DNA of 41,136 nt from Bradyrhizobium sp. (GTDB taxonomy: Bacteria > Pseudomonadota > Alphaproteobacteria > Rhizobiales > Xanthobacteraceae): the NCBI RefSeq assembly GCF_030646015.1, contig NZ_JAUSLT010000085.1, positions 1-41,136 on the forward strand. Reading direction: 5' to 3'. The first letter of the stretch is position 1. Each line of letters opens with the position of its first letter. The position numbers and the translations under genes were made by a program. Positions 7,377-16,258 of this stretch are shown piece after piece. Under the pieces are notes generated by a model, which saw only the letters and a list, made by a program, of their open reading frames with translations, searched no databases and was not told where the DNA came from.

Positions 7377-8588
7377 ATGCTGGGGCCACTCGAACCCAAA
7401 TCTTGGCCTTTCAAGCCGCCGTCGGGGGCCACCCGGCGCACAGCACTCGGCCTGATTCTGGGCGCGCCGCTGCTCGGGGCCTGCGCGGGCGGCTCGATTT
7501 CAAATCCGTTCAGTTCGGGACCCGATGCCGGTCCGGCGGGACCGCCGCAGCAGCCGCAGGCCGTCGGCACCGGCGGGGTCAAGGTCGGGCTGGTGCTGCC
7601 GCTGTCAGCGTCCGGCAATGCCGGCGTCGCGGCGCAGTCGATGAAGAATGCCGCCGAGATGGCGCTGGCGGAATTCCAGAACCCCAATATCCAGCTCCTG
7701 ATCAAGGATGACGCCGGCTCCCCGCAGGGCGCGAGCCAGGGAACCCAGCAGGCGCTCGACGAAGGCGCGGAGATTATTCTCGGTCCGCTGTTTGCGGCGT
7801 CGGTGCCGTCGACGGCCGCGCTGACCCGCGCCCGCGGCGTCTCCGTGATAGCGTTCTCGACCGATTCGAGCGTCGCCGGCCGCGGCGTCTACCTGCTCAG
7901 CTTCCTGCCCGAGTCCGACGTCAACCGGATCATCGAATACGCCGCCAGCACCGGCAAGCGATCATTCGCGGCGCTGCTGCCCGACAATGCCTATGGCAAC
8001 GTCGTCGAAGCCGCGTTCAAGCAGGCAGTCGGCCGCAAGAACGGGCGCATTGTCGCGTTCGAAAAATACGGCGCCGACCGCGCCACCGCGGCGCGCACCG
8101 TGGCGCAGGCGCTGGGTTCGGCCGATGCGCTGTTCATCGCCGACGACGGCGACTCCGTGGTTCAGGTCGCCGACGCGCTGACCGCGGCGGGCGCGAATCT
8201 GAAGAACATCCAGCTGCTCGGCACCGGTCTGTGGGACAATCCGCGGGTGTTCGCGAGCCCGGCGCTGCAAGGCGGGCTCTATGCCGCGCCGGATCCGTCC
8301 GGCTTCCGCGCATTCTCCGGCCGCTACCGGGCCAAGTTCGGCGCCGATCCGGTGCGCACCGCCACCTTGGCCTATGACGCGGTGGCGCTGGTCGCCGCCC
8401 TGGCGCGTACGCAAGGCGGCGCGCGGTTCTCGCCGGAAGTGCTGACCAATCCGTCGGGCTTTGCCGGCATCGATGGCCTGTTCCGGTTCCGCGCCGACGG
8501 CACCAACGAACGCGGCCTCGCCGTCATGAAGGTGGGATCGGGCGGCGGCACGCCGGTCGCGGGCTCGCCGAAGAGTTTTGGGGCGTAG
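7377..8588 (+). CDS. LpoA-like penicillin-binding-protein activator lipoprotein
   Basis: This 403-residue protein has a lipobox (LLGAC, with C36 as the lipidated cysteine) after RRTALGLILGAP, so it should be anchored in a membrane and face the periplasm. The rest is a periplasmic-binding-protein type I fold: VKVGLVLPLSASGNAGVAAQ, then ASQGTQQALDEGAEIILGPLFAASV, and a second lobe with IQLLGTGLWDNPRVFASPALQGG. This matches the alphaproteobacterial YraM/LpoA-related family that helps activate class A penicillin-binding proteins in gammaproteobacteria; that role is unproven here. The gene is divergent from rsmI, the same gene neighbourhood as yraL-yraM in E. coli, which strengthens the call. A dense repeat cluster separates its end from convergent hemW. 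Confidence 0.8.
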   Translation: MLGPLEPKSWPFKPPSGATRRTALGLILGAPLLGACAGGSISNPFSSGPDAGPAGPPQQPQAVGTGGVKVGLVLPLSASGNAGVAAQSMKNAAEMALAEFQNPNIQLLIKDDAGSPQGASQGTQQALDEGAEIILGPLFAASVPSTAALTRARGVSVIAFSTDSSVAGRGVYLLSFLPESDVNRIIEYAASTGKRSFAALLPDNAYGNVVEAAFKQAVGRKNGRIVAFEKYGADRATAARTVAQALGSADALFIADDGDSVVQVADALTAAGANLKNIQLLGTGLWDNPRVFASPALQGGLYAAPDPSGFRAFSGRYRAKFGADPVRTATLAYDAVALVAALARTQGGARFSPEVLTNPSGFAGIDGLFRFRADGTNERGLAVMKVGSGGGTPVAGSPKSFGA

Positions 8589-8611
8589 CATCGTCGTGCC
8601 TGCGAACGCAG

Positions 8612-8730
8612 GCACCCATACGCCGCGGCGGTTATTATTGAAAAGAGCCGTCTGACGTTTTGCCTTAACGATAGGCTGCGGCGTATGGGTCCCGGATCGG
8701 CGCTCGCGTTGCTCGCTTGTCCGGGACGAC
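8612..8730. repeat. Nested inverted repeats between convergent genes
   Basis: ACCCATACGCCGC (8614-8626) and GCGGCGTATGGGT (8678-8690) form a perfect 13-bp inverted repeat. Right after it, GTCCCGGA (8689-8696) and TCCGGGAC (8720-8727) form another. Sequences of this kind (CGGATCGGCGCTCGCGTTGC, then TCCGGGAC) are dispersed in Bradyrhizobium intergenic DNA. It fills the gap between the LpoA-like gene and hemW, where it probably serves as a two-way terminator. Confidence 0.55.
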
Positions 8731-8744
8731 AGCGCAGAAAAATC

Positions 8745-9905
8745 TTACGCCGCCAAATCCGCCACCACGGCGTCGAGCACCGGAAATCCGGCCTGCGTCA
8801 CCCGCAGCCGGCCGTTGGCGTCGACGGTGATGGCGCCTTCTTCGCGCAGGATGGCGATGCGGCCGGGATCGAGCGTGCGGCCGGACAGCGCCGCGTAGCG
8901 CTGCGGGTCGATGCCCTCGGTGAGCCGCAGGCCCATCAACAAGAATTCATCGGCGCGCTCTTCGCTGTTGAGATGGTCGTCGACCACGACGCCATGGCCA
9001 TTGGCCTCGACGCGCATCAGCCACGCCTCGGGGCGCTTTTCGGTGGCGATGGCGTGCCTGGTGCCATCGATATCGAGCCGGCCGTGGGCGCCGGGACCGA
9101 TGCCGGCATATTCCTCGCCGCGCCAGTAGACGAGGTTATGTTTGCACTCGGCGCCTGATCGCGCGTGGTTGGAAATCTCGTAGGACGGCAATCCGTGTTG
9201 GGCGCAGACTTCCTGGGTGACGTCGTAGAGCGCGCGCGCCACCGCTTCGTCCGGCGTCTTCAGCTTGCCGGCGGCGTGCAGGCCGAAGAACGGCGTGCCC
9301 TCTTCGATGGTGAGTTGATAGAGCGACAGATGCTCGGCGGCTTCCGAGATCGCGAGCTTGAGTTCATCCGCCCACATCTGCGGGGTCTGGTCGGGGCGGG
9401 CATAAATCAGATCGAACGAATAGCGGTCGAACGCGGTGCGCGCGATCGCGACCGCGTCCAGCGCCTCGCGCGCGGTATGCAGCCGGCCGAGCGCTTTCAG
9501 CGAGGCATCGTCGAGCGCCTGCACGCCGAGCGAAACCCGGTTGACGCCGGCTGCGCGGTAGCCGCGAAACCGCGTTGCCTCGACGCTGGTCGGGTTGGCC
9601 TCCAGCGTGACCTCGGCATCGGGCGCGACGCGCCAGTGTTTGCCGATCGCATCGAGAATGGCGCCGACGGTCTTCGGCTGCATCAGTGACGGCGTACCGC
9701 CGCCGAGAAAGATCGAGGAGACCTCGCGGCCCGGTGCGCGCGCGGCGGTGGTTTCGATCTCGCGGGCAAAGGCCTTGGCAAACCGTTCTTCGTCGATCGG
9801 CGCATGCCGGACATGGCTGTTGAAATCGCAATACGGGCATTTCGACAGGCAGAACGGCCAGTGCACGTAGACGCCGAACGCTTTTTCTCTGTCAGCGCTA
9901 GTCAA
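8745..9905 (-). CDS. hemW: HemW radical SAM heme chaperone
   Basis: HemW is a radical-SAM protein related to oxygen-independent coproporphyrinogen oxidase. It lacks that activity and delivers heme to target proteins. The 386 residues start with [20 protein letters not shown], containing the CX3CX2C cluster motif, followed by [13 protein letters not shown]. The C-terminal HemN-type domain runs from about residue 290. The proposed start is TTG at 9905, preceded by GGAG at eight bases, and it overlaps the end of rdgB by 8 bases. No downstream ATG lies early enough to keep the first strand. The rph-rdgB-hemW run on one strand is common in alphaproteobacteria. Direct heme loading by this protein is family knowledge, not visible here. 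Confidence 0.93.
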   Translation of the reverse strand: MTSADREKAFGVYVHWPFCLSKCPYCDFNSHVRHAPIDEERFAKAFAREIETTAARAPGREVSSIFLGGGTPSLMQPKTVGAILDAIGKHWRVAPDAEVTLEANPTSVEATRFRGYRAAGVNRVSLGVQALDDASLKALGRLHTAREALDAVAIARTAFDRYSFDLIYARPDQTPQMWADELKLAISEAAEHLSLYQLTIEEGTPFFGLHAAGKLKTPDEAVARALYDVTQEVCAQHGLPSYEISNHARSGAECKHNLVYWRGEEYAGIGPGAHGRLDIDGTRHAIATEKRPEAWLMRVEANGHGVVVDDHLNSEERADEFLLMGLRLTEGIDPQRYAALSGRTLDPGRIAILREEGAITVDANGRLRVTQAGFPVLDAVVADLAA

Positions 9906-10527
9906 GGCAGATCTCCGCGAGTTTGACGAAGGCGCGGGCGCGGTGCGACAGGCCGAGCCCGAGCGGCGGCAGGCCGTGCTTTTCGAGGCTGGTCATCTCG
10001 CCGAAAGTGCGCGTGTGTCCATCGGGCAGAAACGCCGGGTCGTAGCCGAACCCGGCGCTACCGCGCGGCGGCCAAACCAGCGTGCCGTCGGCGCGCGCCT
10101 CGACCTCCTCGAGGTGGCCGTCGGGCCAGGCCACGCACAGCGCGGAAACGAAATGCGCTGTGCGCCGGTCCGGCGTGGTGGCGCCGCGCTCCTGCAGCAG
10201 GCGCTCGATCCGCGCCATCGCGGCGGTGAAATCCTTGTTCGGTCCGGCCCAGCGCGCCGAGAGAATGCCGGGGGCGCCGTCGAGCGCGTCGACCACCAAT
10301 CCCGAATCGTCGGCGAAGGCCGGCAATTGCGCGGCGCGGGCCGCCGCCACCGCCTTGATCACCGCATTGGCGCGAAACGTATCGCCGGTTTCGTCGGGCT
10401 CGCCGAGGCCGAGTTCGCCGGCCGAGATCGCCTCGACGCCGTGCGGCGCCAGCAGTTCGCGCATCTCGGCGAGCTTGCCGGGATTGTGGGTCGCGATCAC
10501 GAGCTTGCCGGTGATTCGACGATGCAT
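9898..10527 (-). CDS. rdgB: dITP/XTP pyrophosphatase (RdgB/HAM1)
   Basis: RdgB hydrolyses dITP, ITP and XTP to monophosphates so that deaminated purines are not put into DNA or RNA. The 209-residue protein begins with [19 protein letters not shown], the family signature, and continues with [20 protein letters not shown], which holds the catalytic aspartate pair, and [19 protein letters not shown], which holds the purine-binding region. The length is typical. It is the middle gene of rph-rdgB-hemW: the rph stop is 35 bases upstream and the hemW start overlaps its end. Confidence 0.95.
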   Translation of the reverse strand: MHRRITGKLVIATHNPGKLAEMRELLAPHGVEAISAGELGLGEPDETGDTFRANAVIKAVAAARAAQLPAFADDSGLVVDALDGAPGILSARWAGPNKDFTAAMARIERLLQERGATTPDRRTAHFVSALCVAWPDGHLEEVEARADGTLVWPPRGSAGFGYDPAFLPDGHTRTFGEMTSLEKHGLPPLGLGLSHRARAFVKLAEICLD

Positions 10528-10562
10528 GGTGCCAGTCTACGCCAGTCGGTCCGCGATCTGAA

Positions 10563-11276
10563 TCACGCCACCGCCATTTTCTGCAGGTCCACCAGCCGCG
10601 CCACGCCTTTGCGCGCGAGATCCATCAGCGCCAGGAACTCATCTTGCGAGAACGGCGTCTTCTCGGCCGTGCCCTGCACCTCGATGATGCGACCATCCCC
10701 GGTCATCACGAAATTGGCGTCGGTGTCGGCCTCGGAATCCTCGGCGTAATCGAGATCGAGCACCGGGGTGCCGTTGTAGATGCCGCAGGAGATCGCCGCC
10801 ACATTGTCGCGCAGCGGGTTGGTCTTGATCATGTTGCGCGTCTTCATCCAGGAGATGCAGTCGGCCAGCGCCACCCAGGCGCCGGTGATCGAGGCGGTGC
10901 GGGTGCCGCCATCGGCCTGGATGACGTCGCAATCCACCGTGATCTGGCGCTCGCCGAGGGCTTCCAGGTCGACAGCCGCGCGCAAACTGCGGCCGATCAG
11001 GCGCTGGATTTCGACGGTGCGGCCGCCCTGCTTGCCGGCGGCGGCCTCGCGGCGGGTACGTTCCAGCGTGGCGCGCGGCAGCATGCCGTATTCGGCGGTG
11101 ACCCAGCCCCGGCCCTGGCCCTTCAGCCATGGCGGCAGCCGCTCTTCCAGGGTGGCCGTGACAAGCACATGAGTGTCGCCAAATTTGACCATGCAGGAAC
11201 CCTCGGCGTATTTGACCACACCCCGTTCCAGTGACACGGCGCGCAGTTCATCGGGCGCACGGCGGCTTGGCCGCAT
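10563..11276 (-). CDS. rph: Ribonuclease PH
   Basis: RNase PH is a phosphorolytic 3'-5' exoribonuclease that trims tRNA precursors. The 237 residues match the family from [20 protein letters not shown], through [14 protein letters not shown] and the [16 protein letters not shown] stretch (here [17 protein letters not shown]), to [20 protein letters not shown]. The last is the phosphate- and substrate-site region. It ends with [20 protein letters not shown]. It opens the rph-rdgB-hemW operon and is divergent from hrcA across 167 bases. In alphaproteobacteria rph and hrcA are regular neighbours. I searched that gap for a CIRCE element (TTAGCACTC-N9-GAGTGCTAA) and found none. Confidence 0.97.
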   Translation of the reverse strand: MRPSRRAPDELRAVSLERGVVKYAEGSCMVKFGDTHVLVTATLEERLPPWLKGQGRGWVTAEYGMLPRATLERTRREAAAGKQGGRTVEIQRLIGRSLRAAVDLEALGERQITVDCDVIQADGGTRTASITGAWVALADCISWMKTRNMIKTNPLRDNVAAISCGIYNGTPVLDLDYAEDSEADTDANFVMTGDGRIIEVQGTAEKTPFSQDEFLALMDLARKGVARLVDLQKMAVA

Positions 11277-11443
11277 GAGAAATCCTCCGAAAAATCAATA
11301 AAGACAGGTTCGCGGTGCTTGTAGGAGGGGGAAGCGGCAGCGGCAAGGCTTTTGGGCCTCCGATGCCCGCCTATGGGGACTAATACCTGCTTGTCTCCGG
11401 TCGCTGTGATAGACAGATTAGGCTGAGTTCAGGGGAGTATTCT

Positions 11444-12532
11444 GTGGCCCACCACGATCCGATCGGCCTGATCGCGCCGCATGCCGGGCTTGCCCAGCTC
11501 AATGAGCGTTCGCGGGATATTTTCCGTCAAATCGTCGAGAGTTACCTCGCCACCGGCGAACCCGTCGGTTCCCGCAACATTTCGCGCCTGATCGCGACGC
11601 CGCTGTCGCCGGCCTCGGTGCGCAACGTGATGTCCGACCTCGAACATCTCGGGCTGATCTATGCGCCGCATACCTCGGCCGGCCGACTGCCGACCGAGCT
11701 CGGCCTGCGGTTTTTCGTCGACGCCCTGATGCAGGTCGGCGACCTCACCGAGCCGGAGCGGGAGTCGATCCAGAACCAGCTCGCCTCCGTCGGCAAGGCG
11801 CAATCGGTCGAGGCGGCGCTGGGCGAAGCCCTGACCCGGCTGTCCGGCCTGACCCGGGCCGCGGCCGTGGTGCTGACCGCCAAATCCAATTCGCGGCTGA
11901 AACACATCGAATTCGTGCGGCTGGAGCCGGAACGGGCGCTGGTGGTGCTGGTCGGCGAGGACGGCCAGGTCGAGAACCGGGTGCTGACGCTGCCGCCGGG
12001 CGTTCCCTCCTCGGCGCTGATCGAAGCCACCAATTTTCTCAATGCGCGGATCAGGGGGCGGACGCTGGCCGAGGCCCGGCTGGAGCTGGAAACCGCGCTG
12101 ACGGAAAGCCGGACCGAACTCGATGCGCTGACGCAGAAGGTGATATCAGCGGGGATCGCGAGCTGGTCCGGCGGCACCAGCGACGACCGGCAATTGATCG
12201 TGCGCGGTCACGCCAATCTGCTGGAAGACCTTCACGCGCTGGAAGATCTGGAGCGGGTGAAATCGCTGTTCGACGATCTCGAGACCAAGCGCGGCGTGAT
12301 CGACCTGTTGGGCCGCGCCGAGCGCGCCGAAGGCGTGCGGATCTTCATCGGTTCGGAGAACAAGCTGTTTTCGCTGTCCGGCTCGTCCACCATCATCGCG
12401 CCCTATAGCGATGCCGCAGGGCACATTGTCGGCGTTCTCGGCGTGATCGGGCCGACCCGGCTCAACTATGCCCGCGTGATCCCGACGGTGGACTATGCGG
12501 CGCGCATCGTCAGCCGGATGCTGGGCGGCTGA
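11444..12532 (+). CDS. hrcA: Heat-inducible transcription repressor HrcA
   Basis: HrcA represses class I heat-shock genes, usually groESL, by binding CIRCE elements, and needs GroEL to fold. The 362-residue protein has the N-terminal winged helix: [63 protein letters not shown] (described in pieces). The GAF-like dimer domain follows and it ends with [20 protein letters not shown]. The start codon is GTG at 11444 with GGGGAG about six bases upstream. It lies 167 bases upstream of grpE and on the same strand, a common order. No CIRCE is visible around hrcA, grpE or dnaK here, so its targets should lie elsewhere in the genome. Confidence 0.96.
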   Translation: MAHHDPIGLIAPHAGLAQLNERSRDIFRQIVESYLATGEPVGSRNISRLIATPLSPASVRNVMSDLEHLGLIYAPHTSAGRLPTELGLRFFVDALMQVGDLTEPERESIQNQLASVGKAQSVEAALGEALTRLSGLTRAAAVVLTAKSNSRLKHIEFVRLEPERALVVLVGEDGQVENRVLTLPPGVPSSALIEATNFLNARIRGRTLAEARLELETALTESRTELDALTQKVISAGIASWSGGTSDDRQLIVRGHANLLEDLHALEDLERVKSLFDDLETKRGVIDLLGRAERAEGVRIFIGSENKLFSLSGSSTIIAPYSDAAGHIVGVLGVIGPTRLNYARVIPTVDYAARIVSRMLGG

Positions 12533-12554
12533 TCCGGCCGAAATGGTTGTTTTT

Positions 12555-12606
12555 TGACGCGTTTTCTTCACGCGAACCGGTACCCGCTTCGCTCGAAAAT
12601 GCTATG
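12555..12606. repeat. Dispersed Bradyrhizobiaceae-type repeat upstream of grpE
   Basis: The stretch GACGCGTTTTCTTCACGCGA, then ACCGGTACCCGCTTCGCTCG, resembles an intergenic element that I recall as widely scattered in Bradyrhizobium and Rhodopseudomonas genomes. It contains small inverted repeats (GCGT/ACGC and GGTACC). It occupies the first half of the hrcA-grpE gap. Its role is unknown. Confidence 0.45.
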
Positions 12607-12611
12607 TCGCG

Positions 12612-12640
12612 CTTGATTTTCCCCGCCTAAAGCACGATAT
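12612..12640 (+). promoter_or_regulatory. Possible heat-shock sigma (RpoH) promoter for grpE
   Basis: CTTGATT at 12612-12618 is followed after 14 bases by CACGATAT (12633-12640). The first element fits the RpoH -35 well and the second fits the -10 (CCCCATNT) only partly. It lies about 60 bases before the grpE ATG. This is a tentative call. Confidence 0.3.
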
Positions 12641-12699
12641 CCGGGCCAGCAAATCCCCCATTGCCCCGGTTCCAAGCGATTTTTTCGAGAAGGCAAGCC

Positions 12700-13305
12700 A
12701 TGACTGATCCCAACTGGCAGAAGGACAATCCGGCCGATCCGGCGAAGGCCGCCGAGCCCGTGGTTTCCAAGCCATACATCATGCCCGACGATCCCGAGGA
12801 AGGCTCGGTCGAAGCCCTGACCAGGGAAATCGCCGAAACGCGCGACAAGATGCTGCGCACGCTGGCGGAAATGGAAAACCTGCGCAAGCGCACCGCGAAG
12901 GAAGTGGCCGACGCGCGGGCCTATGGCATCACCGGTTTCGCGCGCGACGTGCTCGATATCGCCGACAATCTGCAGCGCGCGCTCGATGCGGTTCCGGCCG
13001 AGGCCAAGGCCAATGCCGATCCCGGCCTGAAATCGCTGATCGAGGGTGTCGAGCTGACCGAGCGCTCGCTGCTCAACACGCTGGAGAAAAACGGCGTCAA
13101 GAAATTCGATCCCGCGGGCGAGAAGTTCGATCCGAATTTCCAGCAGGCGATGTACGAGGTCCCCGACACGTCGGTGCCGGCGGGCACCGTGGTGCAGGTC
13201 GTGCAGGCCGGCTACACCATCGGCGAGCGCGTGCTGCGCCCGGCGCTGGTCGCGGTCTCCAAGGGCGGCGCGAAGGCGGCGCCGACACCGAGCGAGCAAG
13301 CCTAG
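12700..13305 (+). CDS. grpE: GrpE nucleotide exchange factor
   Basis: GrpE releases ADP from DnaK and completes the DnaK-DnaJ chaperone cycle. The 201-residue product has a variable acidic N-terminus, a long coiled coil ([20 protein letters not shown], then [17 protein letters not shown]), and the C-terminal beta domain ending with [20 protein letters not shown]. The ATG at 12700 follows GAGAAGG and gives [14 protein letters not shown]; an in-frame TTG at 12661 has no support. The last 26 codons (from 13228) and the DNA after them are repeated 2.7 kb downstream at 15896, so the gene's 3' end marks one edge of a duplication. dnaK and dnaJ lie about 6.4 kb away rather than adjacent. Confidence 0.96.
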   Translation: MTDPNWQKDNPADPAKAAEPVVSKPYIMPDDPEEGSVEALTREIAETRDKMLRTLAEMENLRKRTAKEVADARAYGITGFARDVLDIADNLQRALDAVPAEAKANADPGLKSLIEGVELTERSLLNTLEKNGVKKFDPAGEKFDPNFQQAMYEVPDTSVPAGTVVQVVQAGYTIGERVLRPALVAVSKGGAKAAPTPSEQA

Positions 13306-13326
13306 AAAAGTTCGGAGCTTGGGCTT

Positions 13327-13428
13327 CATCCTTCGAGACGCCGCGCGAAGAGCGCGCGGCTCCTCAGGATGAGGACCTACTACTCTCTCATGGTGAGGAG
13401 GCGCTTCTTCAGCGCCGTCTCGAACCAT
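13327..13428. repeat. Palindromic intergenic repeats after grpE
   Basis: Two long hairpin-forming units stand side by side. CATCCTTCGAGACGCC pairs loosely with GGCTCCTCAGGATG (13327-13371). CATGGTGAGGAGGCGC pairs with GCGCCGTCTCGAACCAT (13389-13428). This CTTCGAGACG / CTCCTCAGGATG pattern is an abundant Bradyrhizobium repeat. The second unit recurs exactly at 16107-16145. They may terminate grpE transcription. Confidence 0.6.
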
Positions 13429-13459
13429 CTGGCACCCTGATCGCTCAGGGCACGCCGCT

Positions 13460-13550
13460 CTATCCCGCCAGCGCATTCTCGGTGACCTTCGGCCAGGAGG
13501 TGCCAAAACTCCAGAGATTGCCTTCGGGATCGCGGCAGGCGAAGTCGCGG
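13460..13550 (-). pseudogene. 3' remnant of a VOC-family gene
   Basis: The minus strand reads RDFACRDPEGNLWSFGTSWP and then KVTENALAG and stop. This matches the C-terminus of the intact VOC protein encoded at 16168-16605 (RDFACRDPEGNLWSFGTYWP, KVTEKPLPG). The similarity ends abruptly at 13550, where the inserted hydrolase gene begins. It has no start and no metal-binding N-terminal half, so it is a duplication remnant. Confidence 0.85.
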
Positions 13551-13551
13551 G

Positions 13552-15627
13552 TCAACCCAGAAATTCGCGCAGCTTGGCCACGACGCGGCGGTCGACCCAA
13601 TAGTTCGTGTGCCCATTCGGTGAAACAGGAAATTCTCGGGGCCACGCGCCCTTGCCGATGTGTGTGCCGACGAAATCGTCGATACGGAAGATGTTCAGCC
13701 AATCGCGTAGCAGGCCACCATCTTTCTTGTTCGCCAGATTCGGGCGGTTCCCGACCCGCCGAAATGACGACGGGAAATAGTTGCCGTAGAGATGCGTGTA
13801 GGGCGAGCCCATCGTTACCAGCCCTATGCCGCCGCTTCCTGCGGGTAGTCCCTTCAGCCACTGCTCGCCCCGAAGGTCGATGAGATCGATCGCAATCATC
13901 GTTCCCTGGGAATGCGACACGATGTCGAGCCGGTCAGGCTTCTCGTCGCGGATCAGGTCTCGAATGAGCACGCCCAGCCGGTCGTGGATACGACGACGCA
14001 GCCAGTAGCCGCGCGGACTTGCTTTGAATGGAAGGCTGGATTTGTTTTCGAAGAGCAATCCTTCCAGCCATGTTTGCCGCGGCGGCTCGTTGCTCTTGTA
14101 GGGATCGTCGGCATTGCCGGACATCCAGGAACCGTTGTTCAGATAGGCCAACACATCGGCGAGGATGCCGAGCCCGGCGGCAAACTCCGCTCTGAAAGAA
14201 TAGACGAACGCCGAACCGGCGGCCAGAATTGCGAAGATGATCGTGATGGTCCAGTTTTCCAGCAATGCCTTGATCTTGCCGACCCAGGCGACTTCGGGTG
14301 AAAAAGAGACGAGCGCGAAAGTTGCAAAGACGAGGGGCAGGAAGATGCTCAGCGCCGTCAGCATCTTCGATGCGATCAACAATCTATAGCGGTTGGCATA
14401 TTCGTCGGCACTTGCCCCGCTATTCTCCATATAGAACGCCGGCTCTGCAAATTGCCCTCGCGTAAGTTCCAACTTGCGACGGAAAACCAAGGCCGCCACC
14501 ACGGCGAGCCAGACAAGCACGATGACGGCCGCACCGATTGCAACTAACGCCGCTGCGACAGCTTCCGTTCTGAGACCGAGGTTGTAGGAAGTTGGCAATT
14601 TGAGAACGGCGGCCCACAATGCCGCAATCAGGAGGAACCAGAGCAGGGACATCAGGCCGAGCGCAGGAACGATCAGATTCGGCGCCTGCGGCTTCTTACG
14701 CCGAATAAACCCGAGAACCCAAACCAGGAGTACTTGGACAAACACCAGGAGCCATGACAGTGACATGAGTGCGAGCATGCGCCAGCCAATGCCAAGCAGG
14801 CCGGGATAGATGCGTTTGAAGTCTTCCAAACGCATGCCGGACTCGAGCTTGACCAGCAGGGTTTCGATGGGTGCCACGGCCTTGCTGAAGCCTAGCAGCT
14901 CCGGCGATCCGAGCAGGAGAAATGCCACGCCGCACAGCGCAATCCAGCTGAACAGGTGCCGGTAAAGAAAAGCGCCGCGGCCTTGCCGCAGCACAAACCA
15001 TCCGGCGCCAATGGCGGCCAGCCCGACCGCGATGATTTGCACACGCAACAGAATGACAGCCGCCGGCTTGTCCAGAGCGAATGCCTCCTCGCCAAACACG
15101 GCAAAAGCCGCAACCTGCAGCGCCGCTGCAAGCAGTAGTCCCAGCAGCATCACGATGTTCAGTGCAATGATGGGCCCATGGATTGTCAACGCGGCGCCGC
15201 GCGCGAACCGGCCGATCCAGCGGTCCTGCCAGTTTTCATCCGGATAGGCGTCCTTCGCGTTCTCGCGGATGGCGTGCGACAGGCCCATTGCCACTTTGAA
15301 ATAGGCGAGCACGACATCCACGACGCCTGATCCGAACGCCGTCACGTCGCCCCAGAAGAAGTCGGCGATGACGCGCTCCTGCTCCACGGTTGCATCTTGT
15401 TTATAGGAACGGTAGCGCCGCACGCGCGCCGGAAACGTGCTCGCTTTGCCCGACGAGTCGTAGGTTTCGGATTCAAGCAGCACAAAGTCGTCGCTGGAGT
15501 GCGGCGGCAAGCGCGTCTTTTCGTTCTTGCCATCATCGTCCTGCAACGCCGCCGCAAGCAAATCGGAACTCACCCCTGCCTGTTTCACGCCCACGCCGTG
15601 GACGACTACGATGACCTGCTTGGCCAT
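13552..15627 (-). CDS. Membrane-embedded split alpha/beta hydrolase
   Basis: This 691-residue protein combines an alpha/beta-hydrolase with a large membrane domain. The first beta strand and oxyanion region are at the very N-terminus (VIVVVHGVGVKQAG). The nucleophile elbow S-H-S-Q-G (Ser573) is near the C-terminus in DRLDIVSHSQGTMIAIDLID, with VTMGSPYTHLYG after it. Likely acid and base are D650/D651 (FRIDDFVGTHIG) and H673 (NGHTNYW). Between the two hydrolase parts, residues ~145-480 contain about eight hydrophobic helices, so the catalytic domain is split by a membrane insert. I expect a lipase/esterase-like enzyme working at the membrane face; the substrate is unknown. The stop codon TGA falls exactly at the junction with the duplicated VOC tail (13552-13554). 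The gene is the only one in a 2.3-kb insert between direct repeats, so it is very likely acquired. Confidence 0.75.
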   Translation of the reverse strand: MAKQVIVVVHGVGVKQAGVSSDLLAAALQDDDGKNEKTRLPPHSSDDFVLLESETYDSSGKASTFPARVRRYRSYKQDATVEQERVIADFFWGDVTAFGSGVVDVVLAYFKVAMGLSHAIRENAKDAYPDENWQDRWIGRFARGAALTIHGPIIALNIVMLLGLLLAAALQVAAFAVFGEEAFALDKPAAVILLRVQIIAVGLAAIGAGWFVLRQGRGAFLYRHLFSWIALCGVAFLLLGSPELLGFSKAVAPIETLLVKLESGMRLEDFKRIYPGLLGIGWRMLALMSLSWLLVFVQVLLVWVLGFIRRKKPQAPNLIVPALGLMSLLWFLLIAALWAAVLKLPTSYNLGLRTEAVAAALVAIGAAVIVLVWLAVVAALVFRRKLELTRGQFAEPAFYMENSGASADEYANRYRLLIASKMLTALSIFLPLVFATFALVSFSPEVAWVGKIKALLENWTITIIFAILAAGSAFVYSFRAEFAAGLGILADVLAYLNNGSWMSGNADDPYKSNEPPRQTWLEGLLFENKSSLPFKASPRGYWLRRRIHDRLGVLIRDLIRDEKPDRLDIVSHSQGTMIAIDLIDLRGEQWLKGLPAGSGGIGLVTMGSPYTHLYGNYFPSSFRRVGNRPNLANKKDGGLLRDWLNIFRIDDFVGTHIGKGAWPREFPVSPNGHTNYWVDRRVVAKLREFLG

Positions 15628-15895
15628 AACATGCTTCCCCCACCTGATGTTTTCAATGCGTCGTCGGCGATGCTTGCCTCCGCCCTGGCGCGGAAAGGCC
15701 CTGCAATGACTTGCGCTGCAGAAAAAATGTCCTAACGGAGATCTGCATGCGGTAATGCACCCTATAGTAGAAATACTTTTCTTGGAAGCTCTCGCTTTTC
15801 GTGCTTCGACACCAGCCGCAGCGGAGCTGTCTGGCGTCGGTACAGCCTGTCGGCCGCCATTTCGCGACAGGCCGTCATCTCACAGATCAGCCCGA

Positions 15896-15973
15896 CGCGT
15901 GCTGCGGCCGGCGCCGGTCGCGGTTTCAAAGGGTGGCGCGAAGGCGGCGGCGACGCCGAGCGAGCAAGCCTGA
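15896..15973 (+). pseudogene. 3' fragment of grpE
   Basis: The plus strand encodes [20 protein letters not shown] then PSEQA and a stop. It is nearly identical to the last 26 residues of the intact GrpE. Nothing upstream continues the grpE frame. It marks the right-hand edge of the insertion. Confidence 0.85.
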
Positions 15974-16258
15974 AAGGCTCGGCGCATTCGCTTCATCCCT
16001 CGAAACGCCAAGGTGCCTGATGGTTCGAGACGCGCACCGGACAGCGCATTGGCGCTGCCGGATGTGCTCCTCACCATGAGGGAGCGGGGGGACCTTCAGG
16101 CTGCCTCATGGTGAGGAGGCGCTTCTTCAGCGCCGTCTCGAACCATCGGGCACCTTATCGCCCAGGCTTATCCCGGCAGCGGCTTCTCGGTCACCTTCGG
16201 CCAGTAGGTGCCAAAACTCCAGAGATTGCCTTCCGGATCGCGGCAGGCGAAATCGCGG
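15896..16258. repeat. Direct repeat, copy 2: grpE tail to VOC gene tail
   Basis: This is the second copy of 13228-13550. It begins at CGCGTGCTGCG and ends at GCGG inside the intact VOC gene. The coding parts are conserved with base changes (for example a GrpE tail with P for L and A for P). The intergenic part is longer and differently arranged, with hairpin arms at 16020-16080 and 16106-16145. The 15628-15895 stretch before it, upstream of the hydrolase gene, shows no gene; it should hold that gene's promoter. Confidence 0.85.

Larger units (their letters stand above)
13228..13550. repeat. Direct repeat, copy 1: grpE 3' end to VOC gene tail
   Basis: This segment holds the last 26 codons of grpE, palindromic intergenic DNA, and the last ~30 codons of a VOC-family gene on the other strand. 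It is repeated in the same orientation at 15896-16258, with substitutions and a rearranged, longer middle. The match begins exactly at a grpE codon (R177) and ends at GCGG (13550). The two copies flank the 2,345-base insert 13551-15895. Confidence 0.85.

Noticed and set aside
11277..11443. Expected CIRCE operator near hrcA
   Set aside because: Searched by eye for TTAGCACTC and GAGTGCTAA in this gap and upstream of grpE and dnaK; not present.
13551..15895. Insertion as a classical IS element
   Set aside because: No transposase, no terminal inverted repeats at the junctions, and flanking repeats are hundreds of bases long and diverged rather than short target duplications.
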